From assembly GCF_008079445.1 (NCBI RefSeq), contig NZ_VRYH01000006.1, positions 62,001 to 126,000 on the forward strand: a stretch of DNA of 64,000 bases, given 5' to 3'. Origin of the DNA: Aidingimonas lacisalsi. Lineage in GTDB: Bacteria > Pseudomonadota > Gammaproteobacteria > Pseudomonadales > Halomonadaceae. The position numbers were made by a program, and so were the translations under genes. A model generated the notes under the pieces. That model had not been told where the DNA came from. It did no database searches and was given only the letters and a program-made list of their open reading frames with translations. Shown in pieces: positions 1 to 9,493 of this stretch; within the stretch, counting starts at the first letter, position 1; every line of letters begins with the position of its first letter.

Positions 1-139
1 GAAACTTCTTCTCGAGGCGAAGAGAGACATGATGATGACGAGCAATGGCGTCGACCAGCCAGGCACCGGCATTATGCCGCGTGTCATCGTACTTCGGTCC
101 GGGGTTGCCCAGACCGACGATCGCTTTCACTTGGCTCAT
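1..139 (-). CDS. pth: Peptidyl-tRNA hydrolase (partial, N-terminal 46 residues)
   Basis: This is the start of peptidyl-tRNA hydrolase, which releases tRNA from peptidyl-tRNAs that fall off the ribosome. The gene runs off the left edge of the window. The visible part reads [17 protein letters not shown] and then TRHNAG, the family signature. N12 and H22 line up with the E. coli active-site residues N10 and H20. It follows rplY on the same strand with a 41 bp gap, the common rplY-pth pairing. The start is the ATG at 139. Identification is firm, but nothing can be said about the C-terminal two thirds. Confidence 0.93.
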   Translation of the reverse strand, partial: MSQVKAIVGLGNPGPKYDDTRHNAGAWLVDAIARHHHVSLRLEKKF

Positions 140-180
140 GCCGGTGCCCTTTGCTTCACTGGAGGAGTCTCGACTCCGTT

Positions 181-855
181 TTACTCGCTCTTGTCTTCCT
201 CGCCACCATCAGAGCCGTTATCCGACGCATCCTGGGAAGGTTCGTCTTCCTCGCCGGCAGCTTCGGTCGTACCGCGAGTCGGATGGGTGATGCTGACGAC
301 ACCGGCGTCATGATCCTCGCCATGAGACAAGGCAACGGAGGAAACGCCTGCCGGCAGCTTCAGATCCGAGATGTGCAGTGTGTCGCCGAGTCCAAGCTCG
401 CTGATGTCGACTTCCAGGTACTCAGGCAGATCCTTGGGCAAGCAACTGACTTCGACGTCGGTCGCGAGGATGTGCAGAAGACCATCCTGCTCCTTGATGC
501 CTTGGCAGTTTTCTTCGCCCACCACGTGCAGCGGTACGTGCATGGTCAGTTCCTGGGACGCATCAATGCGCAGGAAGTCGGCGTGGGTGACGAGCTGCTT
601 GTAAGGATGCCGCTGCAAGTCACGCACCACGACTTGCTCTTTCTTGCCTTCGATGTCGAGCGTGATCAGTGAAGAGAAGAACGCCTCTTCTTCGATCGCC
701 TTGTAAAAGACCGTCTTGTCGATGGCGATGGCGTGCGGTGCCTTCTCGCCACCGTAGACGATGGCCGGCACCTGCAGGTTCGCACGACGCAGGCGGCGGC
801 TCGCACCTTTCCCCAGGTCGTGGCGAACATTGCCCGTAAGTGTGTAATCTGACAT
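181..855 (-). CDS. rplY: Large ribosomal subunit protein bL25, CTC form
   Basis: Encodes a 224-residue bL25 of the long CTC type, the 5S rRNA-binding protein of the large subunit. An N-terminal L25 domain (about residues 1-95, with the conserved HADFLRID segment) is followed by the TL5/CTC beta domain (about 96-190). The last 30 or so residues form a strongly acidic Glu/Asp/Ser/Gly tail, which fits a salt-adapted proteome. The ATG at 855 has an upstream TGAGGT ribosome-binding site. It lies between prs and pth, as in Pseudomonas. A T-rich tract with a weak hairpin lies immediately upstream and may attenuate read-through from prs. Confidence 0.95.
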   Translation of the reverse strand: MSDYTLTGNVRHDLGKGASRRLRRANLQVPAIVYGGEKAPHAIAIDKTVFYKAIEEEAFFSSLITLDIEGKKEQVVVRDLQRHPYKQLVTHADFLRIDASQELTMHVPLHVVGEENCQGIKEQDGLLHILATDVEVSCLPKDLPEYLEVDISELGLGDTLHISDLKLPAGVSSVALSHGEDHDAGVVSITHPTRGTTEAAGEEDEPSQDASDNGSDGGEEDKSE

Positions 856-876
856 TGGTTGGTAACCTCATTAGTT

Positions 877-915
877 AAAAAAGGAAAACGCTTGGGCCCG
901 CGACCAGATCCAGCG
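877..915 (-). terminator. Possible weak terminator/attenuator between prs and rplY
   Basis: On the minus strand CGCTGG (915-910) can pair with CCAAGCG (895-889, one bulged base). The tract TTTTCCTTTTTT (888-877) follows directly and ends about 20 bp before the rplY start codon. The stem is short and the loop long (14 nt), so this is at best a leaky terminator or attenuator. The T-tract is clear but the hairpin is marginal. Confidence 0.35.
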
Positions 916-963
916 CTTCCATTATCGCCCGTAGGCGTGCGTACCCGGCGCTATGTTCTCACG

Positions 964-1905
964 TTAGTGGAACATGGCGCTGACGGATTCTTCATTGCTG
1001 ACGCGACGGATCGCTTCGGCGATCAAGCCGGCCACTGACAACTGACGAATCTTGCCGCTGCGACGTGCCTGCTCGGACAGCGGGATCGTGTCGGCCACGA
1101 CCAGTTCATCGAGCACGGAGCCGCTGATATTGTCGATGGCCGGTCCCGACAGTATCGGATGCGTGGCATAGGCGACGGCTCGGCGAGCACCGTGCTCCTT
1201 GAGCGCTTCGGCTGCTTTGCATAGCGTGCCGGCAGTATCGACCATGTCGTCGACGACGACGCAGGTACGATCATCGATATCGCCAATGATATGCATCACC
1301 TGAGCCTGGTTGGCCTGGGGGCGGCGCTTGTCGATGATGGCCAGGTCGGCATTGAGCTGTTTGGCGATGGCTCTGGCCCGAACCACCCCGCCGACATCCG
1401 GTGAGACGACGACGAGATCGTCGTAGTTCTGGCGTTCGATATCGTCGAGCAAGATCGGAGAACCATAGACGTTGTCGACGGGGACGTCGAAGAATCCCTG
1501 AATCTGGTCGGCGTGCAAATCCATGGTCATAACGCGGTCGACGCCTGCCTTGACCATCATGTCGGCAACGACCTTGGCTGAAATCGGCACTCGCGAGGAA
1601 CGGACGCGGCGATCTTGGCGAGCGTAACCGAAGTAAGGGATGACGGCCGTGATACGCGTGGCGGAGGCCCGGCGTAGCGCATCCACCATCAAGATCAATT
1701 CCATCAGGTTGTCATTGGTCGGCGCGCAGGTGGACTGCAGGATGAATATGTCCTTGCCACGGACATTCTCATTGATTTCGACCGCGATCTCGCCGTCACT
1801 GAATTGTCCGACCGTGGCATGGCCGAGGCGATTGTCCAGTCCCTCGGCAATCTTTCGGGCGAGTTCGGGATTGGCGTTCCCGGTAAAAACCATCAATTTA
1901 GACAC
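964..1905 (-). CDS. prs: Ribose-phosphate pyrophosphokinase
   Basis: Makes PRPP from ribose 5-phosphate and ATP for purine, pyrimidine, histidine, tryptophan and NAD synthesis. The 313-residue product is of normal length. It carries the catalytic flexible loop YARQDRR (94-100), the conserved [11 protein letters not shown] segment with H131, and the PRPP-binding loop DDMVDTAGT (219-227). The start is chosen as the GTG at 1905. It has AAAGGTGG just upstream and gives the family N-terminus [16 protein letters not shown]. Longer readings would run through the tRNA gene. It lies downstream of tRNA-Gln and ispE on the same strand, a conserved gammaproteobacterial arrangement, so read-through transcription is likely. 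Confidence 0.97.
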   Translation of the reverse strand: MSKLMVFTGNANPELARKIAEGLDNRLGHATVGQFSDGEIAVEINENVRGKDIFILQSTCAPTNDNLMELILMVDALRRASATRITAVIPYFGYARQDRRVRSSRVPISAKVVADMMVKAGVDRVMTMDLHADQIQGFFDVPVDNVYGSPILLDDIERQNYDDLVVVSPDVGGVVRARAIAKQLNADLAIIDKRRPQANQAQVMHIIGDIDDRTCVVVDDMVDTAGTLCKAAEALKEHGARRAVAYATHPILSGPAIDNISGSVLDELVVADTIPLSEQARRSGKIRQLSVAGLIAEAIRRVSNEESVSAMFH

Positions 1906-1974
1906 GCGCAGCCACCTTTGCAGTCTTGGGGATCTCTTGCTGGGATGTCGACAGTCCACGCGCATGGCGAGAAA

Positions 1975-2049
1975 TGGCTGGGGTAGCAGGATTCGAACCT
2001 GCGCATGGCGATACCAAAAACCGCTGCCGTACCACTTGGCTATACCCCA
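1975..2049 (-). tRNA. tRNA-Gln (UUG anticodon)
   Basis: A 75 nt cloverleaf on the minus strand. Acceptor arms TGGGGTA (2049-2043) and TACCCCA (1985-1979) pair fully. The discriminator is G and CCA is encoded (1977-1975). The anticodon stem GCGGT/ATCGC encloses the loop TTTTGGT, giving anticodon TTG. The T-loop GGTTCGAATCC is canonical. It sits between ispE and prs, as in many gammaproteobacteria. Confidence 0.95.
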
Positions 2050-2130
2050 GTAACTCATGCTTGGCGGCGCGATCGTCGCGTCGCCTTCTGCTGCCACACG
2101 GGAGCTGCCATGATTCAAGTCTGTTCGCTA

Positions 2131-3000
2131 TCAGGTGCGACATCCCAAAGCAGCATGGAGGGGGGACAAATTGCAGCCGCGAGCCTTGAAGGCCTGCCAA
2201 CTGCTAACCAGTCGGGACAGTATGCTATCGGCCTGTCGTTCGCTGGTCAATCGAGCGAAAACGCACGCCCCCGTGCCGGTCAGCATCGTTGGCGCTTGGC
2301 CCGACAGCCACCTAATGGCGTCATCGACTGGCGGATACAGTGCTCTTACCGCCGCCTCGCAATCGTTGTGCCAGGTCGACACGCCCCCCTGCAGTGCGCG
2401 CGCCATACTAATCGGGGGGGTGTCGCGTGTCAATTGTGGCGCCTGGAATACGTCAGCCGTCGCGATCGATACGCCAGGGTGTACGACGAGGAACCAGGGG
2501 GTATCCAGTGTCACTGGTATCAATCGCTCACCGATACCTTCGGCCCACGCGGCGCGCCCTCGGACGAAGACCGGTACGTCGGCACCCAGTGCGAGCCCCA
2601 TGGACGCCAGGCGATCCTCATCGATGTCCAGTTGCCATAGCCTGTTCAGTGCGACGAGTGTGGTTGCGGCGTTGGAGCTTCCACCGCCCAGGCCTCCGCC
2701 CATCGGTAAACGCTTATCCAGACGGATATCGGCGCCATATTCCGTTCCGGTTGCCTGTTGCAGGCGTCGGGCGGCCCGGACGATCAGGTTATCGTCATGT
2801 GCGATACCGTGCAGTCGGGTTGCCAGTCGGATGATGCCATCGTCACGGCATCGGAAATGCAGGGTGTCGCCGATATCGAGGAATTGAAACAGCGTCTGCA
2901 GTTCGTGGTAACCGTCGGGCCGCCTGCCCGTGATGTGTAGCAAGCGGTTGAGCTTGGCGGGGGCGGGTAGGCTCAGTTCGCCGGTTGCTGGTTCAGTCAT
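2131..3000 (-). CDS. ispE: 4-diphosphocytidyl-2-C-methyl-D-erythritol kinase
   Basis: A GHMP-family kinase that phosphorylates CDP-ME in the MEP isoprenoid pathway. The 289-residue protein has the N-terminal PAPAKLNRLLHI motif with K16, the ATP-binding glycine loop PMGGGLGGGSSNA (about 99-111) and the ALGADVPVF motif with the catalytic Asp. The ATG at 3000 is used because the protein then begins just before the conserved LPAPAKLN. It also overlaps the end of lolB by 8 bp, which suggests translational coupling. It is followed on the same strand by tRNA-Gln and prs. Confidence 0.95.
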   Translation of the reverse strand: MTEPATGELSLPAPAKLNRLLHITGRRPDGYHELQTLFQFLDIGDTLHFRCRDDGIIRLATRLHGIAHDDNLIVRAARRLQQATGTEYGADIRLDKRLPMGGGLGGGSSNAATTLVALNRLWQLDIDEDRLASMGLALGADVPVFVRGRAAWAEGIGERLIPVTLDTPWFLVVHPGVSIATADVFQAPQLTRDTPPISMARALQGGVSTWHNDCEAAVRALYPPVDDAIRWLSGQAPTMLTGTGACVFARLTSERQADSILSRLVSSWQAFKARGCNLSPLHAALGCRT

Positions 3001-3631
3001 CGCGGTCGTGTGGTTGCCATTCATTGATGACGAGTGTGGCTCGTACGTCGTCACGGGTCATGATGAGTCGTCGCGGCAGCCATAATTCATCGGCCAGCAG
3101 CCAGTCGCGATACTCGATGTCCCAGCCATCCTGTTCGAGACGTTGGGGAAACCCCTGGTCATCCCTGTCGAGCCGTTCTCCACCATCGGGTGAGGGAAGA
3201 CCGCGTACCCAATAATGTAAAGATGATACGGGGAGCGACCAGCCGAGCTGCTCTTGCATCAAGGCTTCAGGCGTTTCTGCTTCGAATCTGCCCTCGCTGG
3301 TCGACAAGGTGACGCCACGACTGCGTCCTTCAAGTACGGTGCGACCACTACCGAAGGGACCACTCAGGAGCATACGGTAGTATGCGGGGCCCTGGTGCCA
3401 GTCGAGATTGGCACTGGTGGAGTCGTTGGGCAGGCGCAACCCAACCTTGCCGACCAGTTGCCAGCGTTCCAGCGCTTCGACCCGGGGCAGTTGGTCGTCC
3501 CATTCACCGGGTTGGGGACCGTCTTCGGAAGAAGGGGGGCGGGTAGCACAACCGGCCAATAGCAGCGTGAACAGTAACAGCAGTAACAATCGGTTCATGA
3601 GCACTCGCATTCGCATTCGGGGGAAGGTCAT
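2993..3631 (-). CDS. lolB: Outer-membrane lipoprotein LolB
   Basis: LolB receives lipoproteins from the periplasmic carrier LolA and inserts them in the outer membrane. The N-terminus is a lipoprotein signal peptide: a basic n-region, a Leu-rich core and the lipobox LLAGC with acylated C28. The rest matches the LolB beta-barrel family (WQLVGKVGLR, then WHQGPAYYRMLLSGPFG). Start 3631 overlaps the stop of the upstream TPR gene as ATGA, which argues for coupling. The ATG at 3598 (MNRLLLLL) is an alternative that still leaves a signal peptide. Its 3-prime end overlaps ispE. Confidence 0.9.
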   Translation of the reverse strand: MTFPRMRMRVLMNRLLLLLLFTLLLAGCATRPPSSEDGPQPGEWDDQLPRVEALERWQLVGKVGLRLPNDSTSANLDWHQGPAYYRMLLSGPFGSGRTVLEGRSRGVTLSTSEGRFEAETPEALMQEQLGWSLPVSSLHYWVRGLPSPDGGERLDRDDQGFPQRLEQDGWDIEYRDWLLADELWLPRRLIMTRDDVRATLVINEWQPHDRDD

Positions 3632-5367
3632 CGTGTCAGATCGGGCAGCCGGTTGATCAGTTCATCGATCCGTGGTCTCGTCTCGAAACGCTCCATGCTC
3701 TCGTCGAGCAGTCGTCGGGCTTCGTCGCGACGGTCGAGTTCCCACAGTACTTCAATCAGGTGGGCGGCGACTTCCTGATCGGGCATGGCAGCATAGGCAC
3801 GTTCGAGGTAGGGCAGCGCACGCTCGTGGTTGCCGAGCTTGTGGTGGACCCAGCCCAGGCTGTCGAGAATCGCAGGATTGTCCGGTTCGAGTTCATGCGC
3901 ACGTTCGATCAACTTGCGGGCTTGTGCATGCCGCTCTGTCGTATCGGCCAGGGTATAGCCCAGGGCATTGAGCGCCGTGGCATTGTCAGGCTCGTGATCG
4001 ATCACTCGTTGGAGATCCCGCTCCATGGCTTCGATGTTTCCATCCTCGAAAGCACGCATGGCGCGTAGGTAGCGCAAGTGTGTCGTGTCGGGGTAAGTCT
4101 CGATCGATCTGTCAAGCAGACGGTCGGCTTGTGCGTCCAATCCTTCATCATCGAGCAGCTCGACCTCCAGCGATACCAGGTCAGGTGCTTGCGCTTCATG
4201 TCGTAGTCGTTCGATACGGAGGAATTCACGCGCATCATCGAGTCGGTTTTCCTCGATCAGCATGCGTGCAGCAAGCAGTCGCGAAGGTATGAATTGCTCT
4301 CCTGTGGGAACCTGACGGTAATAAAGCAGGGCGTTGTCGGTTTCACCGGCTTCGGCGGCAATTTGCCCCAGTTGTATGAAGGCCCGAGGAGGCGGCGTCT
4401 CTGCATTGGCCAGGGGGAGTAGCAGACGACGTGCCGGAGCGGGGCGGTCTTCATCCAGGTACAGCTGTGCCACTGCCAGGCGCAGGTCTTCATTGTCCGG
4501 GTGACGTGCCAACAGTGTGTCGGTCTGGACTTCGGCCCGATCCGGGTTGCCCAGCATGAGTTCGCTTTGGGCCAGCAGGAGGATGAAGCGATCGTCGTCT
4601 GGTGCCAGTTCCAGGCCGCGCTGTGCCGCCTCACGCGCTGCGGCTGGCCGGTCGTTCTCGATGGCGATGTTGCTCCTGGCGAGCCAGAGTTGCGGCAACT
4701 CAGGGTAATCGTTCGACAGCGACTCCAGACGTGCCTGGGCTGCATCGGTATTGCCGCTGGCAGCCTCGAGTTGTGCCGTGGCCAGCACAATGTCGGGGTA
4801 TTGTGGGTGCTGGCGGTGGCCGCGTTCATCAAGAAAACGATGCAAGCGTTCCAATAGCGGATCCAGAGCGACACCTTGATCGATCACCATATTGGCGAAA
4901 TCCGTCAATTCACCCTGTCCCCCTTGCTCGATCAAGGCAAGACGTTGCTTAAGCGCTTCTTCCCAGTCCCCGCGCTGAAGCGCCAGACTGCCTAGCAAGC
5001 GCATCGGCGCCTCGGCATCCGGGGCAAGCCGTTGCCACTGTTGGGTGATCGATTCGAGTAGCTCGCGATCATCAGCGAAACGGGCCGCCAGAGCGGCGCG
5101 TTCGATCAGTTCGATGGAATCGTAGCGTTCGGCGACCTTGAGATAGTCGCGGCTGGCACGCTGGTAGTCACCGCGTTGACCGGCAAACTCAGCCGTCAAT
5201 AGTGTCGCCAGACCGTCGGCATCCAGGCCCTTTTCAATGGGCGGAGCCCCAGCCATCGGGTCTGTTGCCGGCCGCTCGGGTGCCGCCGTCATTGGCAAGC
5301 CTTGGCAGGCAGTCAGGGAGAGCAGGCTGGCGAGTGCCAGGGTGGACAGTGGCAAGCTTGCGCGCAT
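3628..5367 (-). CDS. TPR-repeat lipoprotein upstream of lolB
   Basis: A 579-residue predicted lipoprotein with a signal peptide ending in LTAC (C21), followed by a long alpha-helical region of tetratricopeptide repeats. Successive units include WLARSNIAIENDRPAAAREA, ALNALGYTLAD and ILDSLGWVHHKLGNHERALPY. TPR arrays mediate protein-protein contacts, so a periplasm-facing scaffold is expected. Orthologues sit beside lolB-ispE in Pseudomonas. A specific function cannot be assigned from sequence. It overlaps lolB by 4 bp and is divergent from hemA, sharing the 5368-5538 intergenic region. Confidence 0.85.
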   Translation of the reverse strand: MRASLPLSTLALASLLSLTACQGLPMTAAPERPATDPMAGAPPIEKGLDADGLATLLTAEFAGQRGDYQRASRDYLKVAERYDSIELIERAALAARFADDRELLESITQQWQRLAPDAEAPMRLLGSLALQRGDWEEALKQRLALIEQGGQGELTDFANMVIDQGVALDPLLERLHRFLDERGHRQHPQYPDIVLATAQLEAASGNTDAAQARLESLSNDYPELPQLWLARSNIAIENDRPAAAREAAQRGLELAPDDDRFILLLAQSELMLGNPDRAEVQTDTLLARHPDNEDLRLAVAQLYLDEDRPAPARRLLLPLANAETPPPRAFIQLGQIAAEAGETDNALLYYRQVPTGEQFIPSRLLAARMLIEENRLDDAREFLRIERLRHEAQAPDLVSLEVELLDDEGLDAQADRLLDRSIETYPDTTHLRYLRAMRAFEDGNIEAMERDLQRVIDHEPDNATALNALGYTLADTTERHAQARKLIERAHELEPDNPAILDSLGWVHHKLGNHERALPYLERAYAAMPDQEVAAHLIEVLWELDRRDEARRLLDESMERFETRPRIDELINRLPDLTR

Positions 5368-5462
5368 GGTTGCCTCGTTCAGTATGCCGAGCGCTCAGCA
5401 TAACGGCTCGATCGTCACGGGCAAAGCATTGCATTGGCCGGGGCGTGTCAGCGATGTGGGCT

Positions 5463-5472
5463 GTGATAGAAT
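5463..5472 (+). promoter_or_regulatory. Candidate extended -10 promoter for hemA
   Basis: TGTGATAGAAT contains a TGn-extended -10 hexamer TAGAAT (5467-5472), about 65 bp before the hemA start. No good -35 is visible at 16-18 bp spacing, as can happen with extended -10 promoters. The 171 bp region between the TPR gene and hemA must also hold the promoter of the minus-strand operon, which I could not place. Confidence 0.35.
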
Positions 5473-5538
5473 GGAGAACCTCTGGCAAGATTCCCTTGCC
5501 GTGACGCCTTGATGAGCATTAGCGAAGACCGTGACTGA

Positions 5539-6819
5539 ATGACGCTGTTGGCCCTGGGAATCAATCATAATACGGCTGCCGTGGATATGCGGGAGCAGGT
5601 CGCCTTTACGCCGGCACAACTGGAGTCGGCATTGGCCGAATTGCGCTCGCTACCCGCCGTGCGGGAAGCCGCTGTCTTGTCGACATGCAATCGAACCGAA
5701 CTGTATTGCGTAACGGAGGATACACGCGGTGAACAGTCAATTCTCGACTGGCTGGGCCGTTTCCACGGCTTGCCGATCGAGGAGTTGTCGCGCTGTGCCT
5801 ATCATTACCTTGATGCTGATGCGGCGCGTCACGTGATGCGAGTGGCCGTGGGGCTCGATTCCATGGTTCTGGGCGAGCCGCAGATTCTGGGGCAACTCAA
5901 GGACGCTTACCAGATGGCTCGCGAGCATAGTGGGCTGGGCGGGGAGCTGGAACGGCTGTTCCAGCATACGTTTGCTATCGCCAAGCAGGTGCGCACTGAG
6001 ACCGGTATCGGTGAGAACCCAGTATCGGTCGCCTATGCGGCCGTGAGTATGGCAAGCCGGATTTTCGACGACTTTTCACGTTCCTCGGCCTTGTTGATCG
6101 GTGCGGGGGAAACCATCGAGCTGGTCGCAAGGCACCTGCGTGAGGCGGGAGTGCGTGAACTGATCGTTGCCAACCGGACCCGTGAGCGTGCCGAAGCGCT
6201 TATCGGTCAGTCCGAAGGTCAGGCCATCACGCTGGATGAAATCCCGGCGATGTTGGGACGAACTGACATCGTCATCTCCTCGACGGCATCGCCGCTGCCG
6301 ATTCTGGGCAAGGGCATGGTCGAGCGAGCCTTGAAAAAGCGTCGGCACCGTCCGGTGTTCATGGTCGATATCGCCGTGCCACGGGATATCGAGCCAGAGG
6401 TCGGTGAGTTGGGCGATGTCTTCCTTTATACCGTCGATGATCTGCACGAAGTCATCGAAGAGAACCGGCGCCATCGACAACTGGCCGCCGATCAGGCCGA
6501 ATCCTTGATCGAACACGGTGTGGGCAGTTGGCAGCATGAGCGACGTGTCAGAGGAGCCGGTGATTTGATTCGACGTTATCGCGAGCAAGGTGAAGCCGTT
6601 AGAGCGGAAGCCGAGGCACAGGCGCTGGCTCAATTGGCGCGTGGCGAAGATCCGGAAAAAGTCGTGTCTCGCCTGACCCGACAGTTGGCCAACAAGCTGA
6701 TGCATGGGCCGACCCTGGGGGTGCGAGAGGCATCCGGTGCCGACCGTCATGACATTATTGCCGCCGCAGAGATGCTCTTGCTCGATTCGTCGACACCGTC
6801 CCAGTCGCGCGACTCGTGA
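5539..6819 (+). CDS. hemA: Glutamyl-tRNA reductase
   Basis: Catalyses the first committed step of C5 tetrapyrrole synthesis, the NADPH-dependent reduction of Glu-tRNA(Glu) to glutamate-1-semialdehyde. The 426-residue protein has the family N-terminus [11 protein letters not shown] and the motif STCNRTE with catalytic C50. The [15 protein letters not shown] signature follows, then a Rossmann segment ([11 protein letters not shown]) and a C-terminal helical dimerisation domain. It is divergent from the TPR-lolB-ispE operon and 28 bp upstream of prfA, the conserved hemA-prfA-prmC arrangement. Confidence 0.97.
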   Translation: MTLLALGINHNTAAVDMREQVAFTPAQLESALAELRSLPAVREAAVLSTCNRTELYCVTEDTRGEQSILDWLGRFHGLPIEELSRCAYHYLDADAARHVMRVAVGLDSMVLGEPQILGQLKDAYQMAREHSGLGGELERLFQHTFAIAKQVRTETGIGENPVSVAYAAVSMASRIFDDFSRSSALLIGAGETIELVARHLREAGVRELIVANRTRERAEALIGQSEGQAITLDEIPAMLGRTDIVISSTASPLPILGKGMVERALKKRRHRPVFMVDIAVPRDIEPEVGELGDVFLYTVDDLHEVIEENRRHRQLAADQAESLIEHGVGSWQHERRVRGAGDLIRRYREQGEAVRAEAEAQALAQLARGEDPEKVVSRLTRQLANKLMHGPTLGVREASGADRHDIIAAAEMLLLDSSTPSQSRDS

Positions 6820-6847
6820 CGGCCGTTTCACTATCACAGGACCCTGC

Positions 6848-7933
6848 ATGAAAGAGACACTGCGCCAGCGCCTGGACTCGTTCCATGAGCGCTTCGAGGA
6901 ACTCGCCGCACTATTGGCGGATCCCGACGTGATTGCCGATCAGACGGAGTTTCGCGATTACTCTCGGGAATATGCGGAGCTCGAAAGTCTGGTAGCGGCC
7001 TGGCAGGATTACCGTAAAGTCGAAGCTGATATTGAAGCTGCGCAACAGCTTGCCGATGACAGTGATGTAGACATGCGGGAGCTTGCCGAAGAGGAACTGA
7101 CAGAAGGCCGCAAGCGGCTAGCTGAACTGGAGGAGGCACTACTTCGTTTGTTGGTGCCCAAAGACCCGGATGACGAGCGTAACGTCTACCTGGAGATCCG
7201 GGCCGGCACCGGCGGCGATGAAGCGGCCCTGTTCGCCGGTGATCTCTTTCGCATGTACTCTCGTTACGCCGAAAGGCTGGGCTGGCAGGTGGAAATCATC
7301 AGTGTCAGTCATGGTGAGCAAGGGGGGTACAAGGAATTGATTTCCCGGGTCAAGGGCGAAGGGGTGCATGCGCGTCTCAAGTTCGAATCCGGGGCTCACC
7401 GCGTGCAGCGAGTTCCGGCGACGGAGTCGCAGGGACGCATCCATACGTCGGCTTGTACGGTGGCGGTCATGCCGGAAGCGCGGGATGTCGGTGACGTCGA
7501 AATCAATACCAACGACCTGCGAGTGGATACCTTTCGCGCCAGTGGTGCTGGTGGCCAGCACGTCAACACGACGGATTCAGCAGTACGGATTACTCACCTG
7601 CCGACGGGAGTCGTCGTCGAGTGCCAGGAGGAGCGGAGTCAGCACAAGAATCGTGCCAGAGCCATGGCGTTTCTCGCCGCTCGACTCAAACAGGAAGCCG
7701 TGGATAGCCAACGTCAGCAGCGGGCCGATACGCGCCGTTCTCTGGTGGGGTCAGGGGATCGTAGCGAACGCATTCGAACCTATAATTTCCCGCAAGGGCG
7801 GATTACCGATCATCGCATCAATTTGACGCTGTACAAGTTGGGCGACGTCATGGCGGGAGAGCTGGATGATGTGATCGACCCCTTGCTACATGAGTATCAG
7901 GCTGAGCAGTTGGCCTCCTTGCAGGGTGATTGA
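6848..7933 (+). CDS. prfA: Peptide chain release factor 1
   Basis: RF1 recognises UAA and UAG stop codons and triggers peptide release. The 361-residue protein contains the GGQ motif within [11 protein letters not shown], whose glutamine is the substrate of PrmC, encoded next door. A PAT-type codon-recognition region ([10 protein letters not shown]) lies upstream of it. The ATG at 6848 gives the family N-terminus [10 protein letters not shown] and has AGGA seven bases upstream. A longer reading frame upstream overlaps hemA and is not needed. Confidence 0.97.
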   Translation: MKETLRQRLDSFHERFEELAALLADPDVIADQTEFRDYSREYAELESLVAAWQDYRKVEADIEAAQQLADDSDVDMRELAEEELTEGRKRLAELEEALLRLLVPKDPDDERNVYLEIRAGTGGDEAALFAGDLFRMYSRYAERLGWQVEIISVSHGEQGGYKELISRVKGEGVHARLKFESGAHRVQRVPATESQGRIHTSACTVAVMPEARDVGDVEINTNDLRVDTFRASGAGGQHVNTTDSAVRITHLPTGVVVECQEERSQHKNRARAMAFLAARLKQEAVDSQRQQRADTRRSLVGSGDRSERIRTYNFPQGRITDHRINLTLYKLGDVMAGELDDVIDPLLHEYQAEQLASLQGD

Positions 7934-7947
7934 CGAAGGTATGGCCA

Positions 7948-8781
7948 ATGCGTCTGGATGAATTACTGGCACATGCAGGCACGCGTCTTGATGACGCTGG
8001 TTCTTCCAGTCCGAGGCGTGATGCTGAAGTGTTGCTGTGTCATGTCCTGGGTGTCGACCGCAGTTGGCTCTACACCTGGGGCGATTTCGACCTGGCAGGA
8101 TTCGAGCGTGCTCGCTTCGAGTCCTTGGTAGCGCGTCGTGCCCAGGGTCAGCCGGTAGCCTACTTGATTGGTGGTCGCGAATTTTGGGGGTTGATGCTGG
8201 AAACGTCCCCGACGACGTTGATTCCCCGCCCCGACACCGAGACTCTGGTTTCCGTGGCGCTTACCCATGCAAATTCCCCCGAGGGACGTTTCCTGGATCT
8301 GGGCTGTGGCACCGGCGCCATCGCACTGGCCTTTGCCAGCGAACGTCCTCGGTGGTACGTCCTGGGGGTCGACATCGTCAGTGAAGCCGTCGAACTGGCG
8401 CGGCACAACGCGGTCAGGCTGGCGGTTGGTAATGCCGAATTTCGTGTCAGCGACTGGTTCGGTTCGGTAGGTGCCGGTCACTTTGATGTCATTGCCGCCA
8501 ATCCACCTTATCTTGCAGATGATGACCCCCATCTCGAGCTCGGCGATGTACGTTTCGAGCCCCGTTCGGCACTCGTGTCCGCCGATCAAGGGCTTGCCGA
8601 TCTGCAGACGTTGGTCGAGCGGGCTCGGCACCATCTGACTCCAGGCGGTCATTTATTGCTTGAACATGGTGCCGAGCAAGGCGAGCCGGTACGCGAGATG
8701 CTGCATGCGGCGGGTTATACCGGTGTCATGACGCAAGCGGATCTGGCCGGGCGTGATCGCGTCAGTCGAGGTCGACGTTGA
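7948..8781 (+). CDS. prmC: Release factor glutamine methyltransferase
   Basis: N5-methylates the GGQ glutamine of RF1 and RF2. The 277-residue protein has an N-terminal helical substrate-binding domain, the SAM-binding motif DLGCGTG (117-123) and the substrate-binding NPPY motif (185-188), both diagnostic of PrmC/HemK. The start is the ATG at 7948, preceded by GAAGGT and 14 bp after the prfA stop. An in-frame TTG at 7930 overlaps prfA and is less likely. A 190 bp gap follows in which I see no gene. Confidence 0.95.
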   Translation: MRLDELLAHAGTRLDDAGSSSPRRDAEVLLCHVLGVDRSWLYTWGDFDLAGFERARFESLVARRAQGQPVAYLIGGREFWGLMLETSPTTLIPRPDTETLVSVALTHANSPEGRFLDLGCGTGAIALAFASERPRWYVLGVDIVSEAVELARHNAVRLAVGNAEFRVSDWFGSVGAGHFDVIAANPPYLADDDPHLELGDVRFEPRSALVSADQGLADLQTLVERARHHLTPGGHLLLEHGAEQGEPVREMLHAAGYTGVMTQADLAGRDRVSRGRR

Positions 8782-8971
8782 CCCGCAGTGATCGGCAATG
8801 GCTGGAGCCATGCGCCACGGTGTGATATTGATGGCAGGTAGATGCAATCAATACTGCTGTTTTTCGCTAAGAGCGCAGTGTTGTTCGCGACCAACGACTA
8901 GTCTGGCCCGTGTTTTTGGGTGAATTTTCTACACTATCTGCCTGTCCGACTGGCTCGGATGATGGATCACA

Positions 8972-9472
8972 ATGAAAGCCAAAACCCGTTCACTTGACCG
9001 TATCGATATCAAAATCCTGCGTTGCTTGCAGGATAATGCTCGCATTTCCTATGTAGATCTGGCCTCGCAAGTCGGGCTGTCGACCACGCCTTGCCTGGAA
9101 CGTGTCAAACGCCTGGAACGCGCAGGCATTATCCGCGGGTACAAGGCGCTACTCGACCCTAAGGCACTGAAGGCCAATTTGCTGGTGTTCGTTGAAATCA
9201 GTCTGGAGACGCAGTCGCCTGCTGTCTTCGACGAATTCCGGCGGGCCGTTTCCAAGCTGCCGCAAATTCAGGAGTGCCACCTCGTATCGGGTCAATTCGA
9301 TTATATCCTCAAATGCCGCATTCCCGAAATGTCGGCATACCGGCAATTGTTGGGGGATGTCGTACTGACCCTGCCGGGGGTCAAGGAGTCCAAGAGCTAC
9401 GTGGTGATGGAAGAAGTCAAGGAGGAGTTCTCCTTGTATGTGCCGGAACTGGACCAACTGGAAGACAAGTGA
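8972..9472 (+). CDS. lrp: Lrp/AsnC-family transcriptional regulator, Lrp-like
   Basis: A 166-residue protein with an N-terminal winged helix-turn-helix (about 10-65, including STTPCLERVKRLER) and a C-terminal RAM effector domain. It is much closer to E. coli Lrp than to AsnC: the stretches LLVFVEISL, IQECHLVSG, FDYILKCR, SAYRQLLGDV and YVVMEEVKEE all have near-identical counterparts in Lrp. Lrp proteins sense leucine or other amino acids and control amino-acid uptake and breakdown. It lies between prmC and the moeB-like gene, which are adjacent in many relatives. It is 21 bp upstream of moeB, so the two may share a transcript. Confidence 0.9.
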   Translation: MKAKTRSLDRIDIKILRCLQDNARISYVDLASQVGLSTTPCLERVKRLERAGIIRGYKALLDPKALKANLLVFVEISLETQSPAVFDEFRRAVSKLPQIQECHLVSGQFDYILKCRIPEMSAYRQLLGDVVLTLPGVKESKSYVVMEEVKEEFSLYVPELDQLEDK

Positions 9473-9493
9473 GTCGGGAGAGATCACGAGACG

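Noticed and set aside
1926-2640. Overlapping open frames on the plus strand across tRNA-Gln and ispE
   Set aside because: They lie opposite recognised genes, resemble no family and have no ribosome-binding sites.
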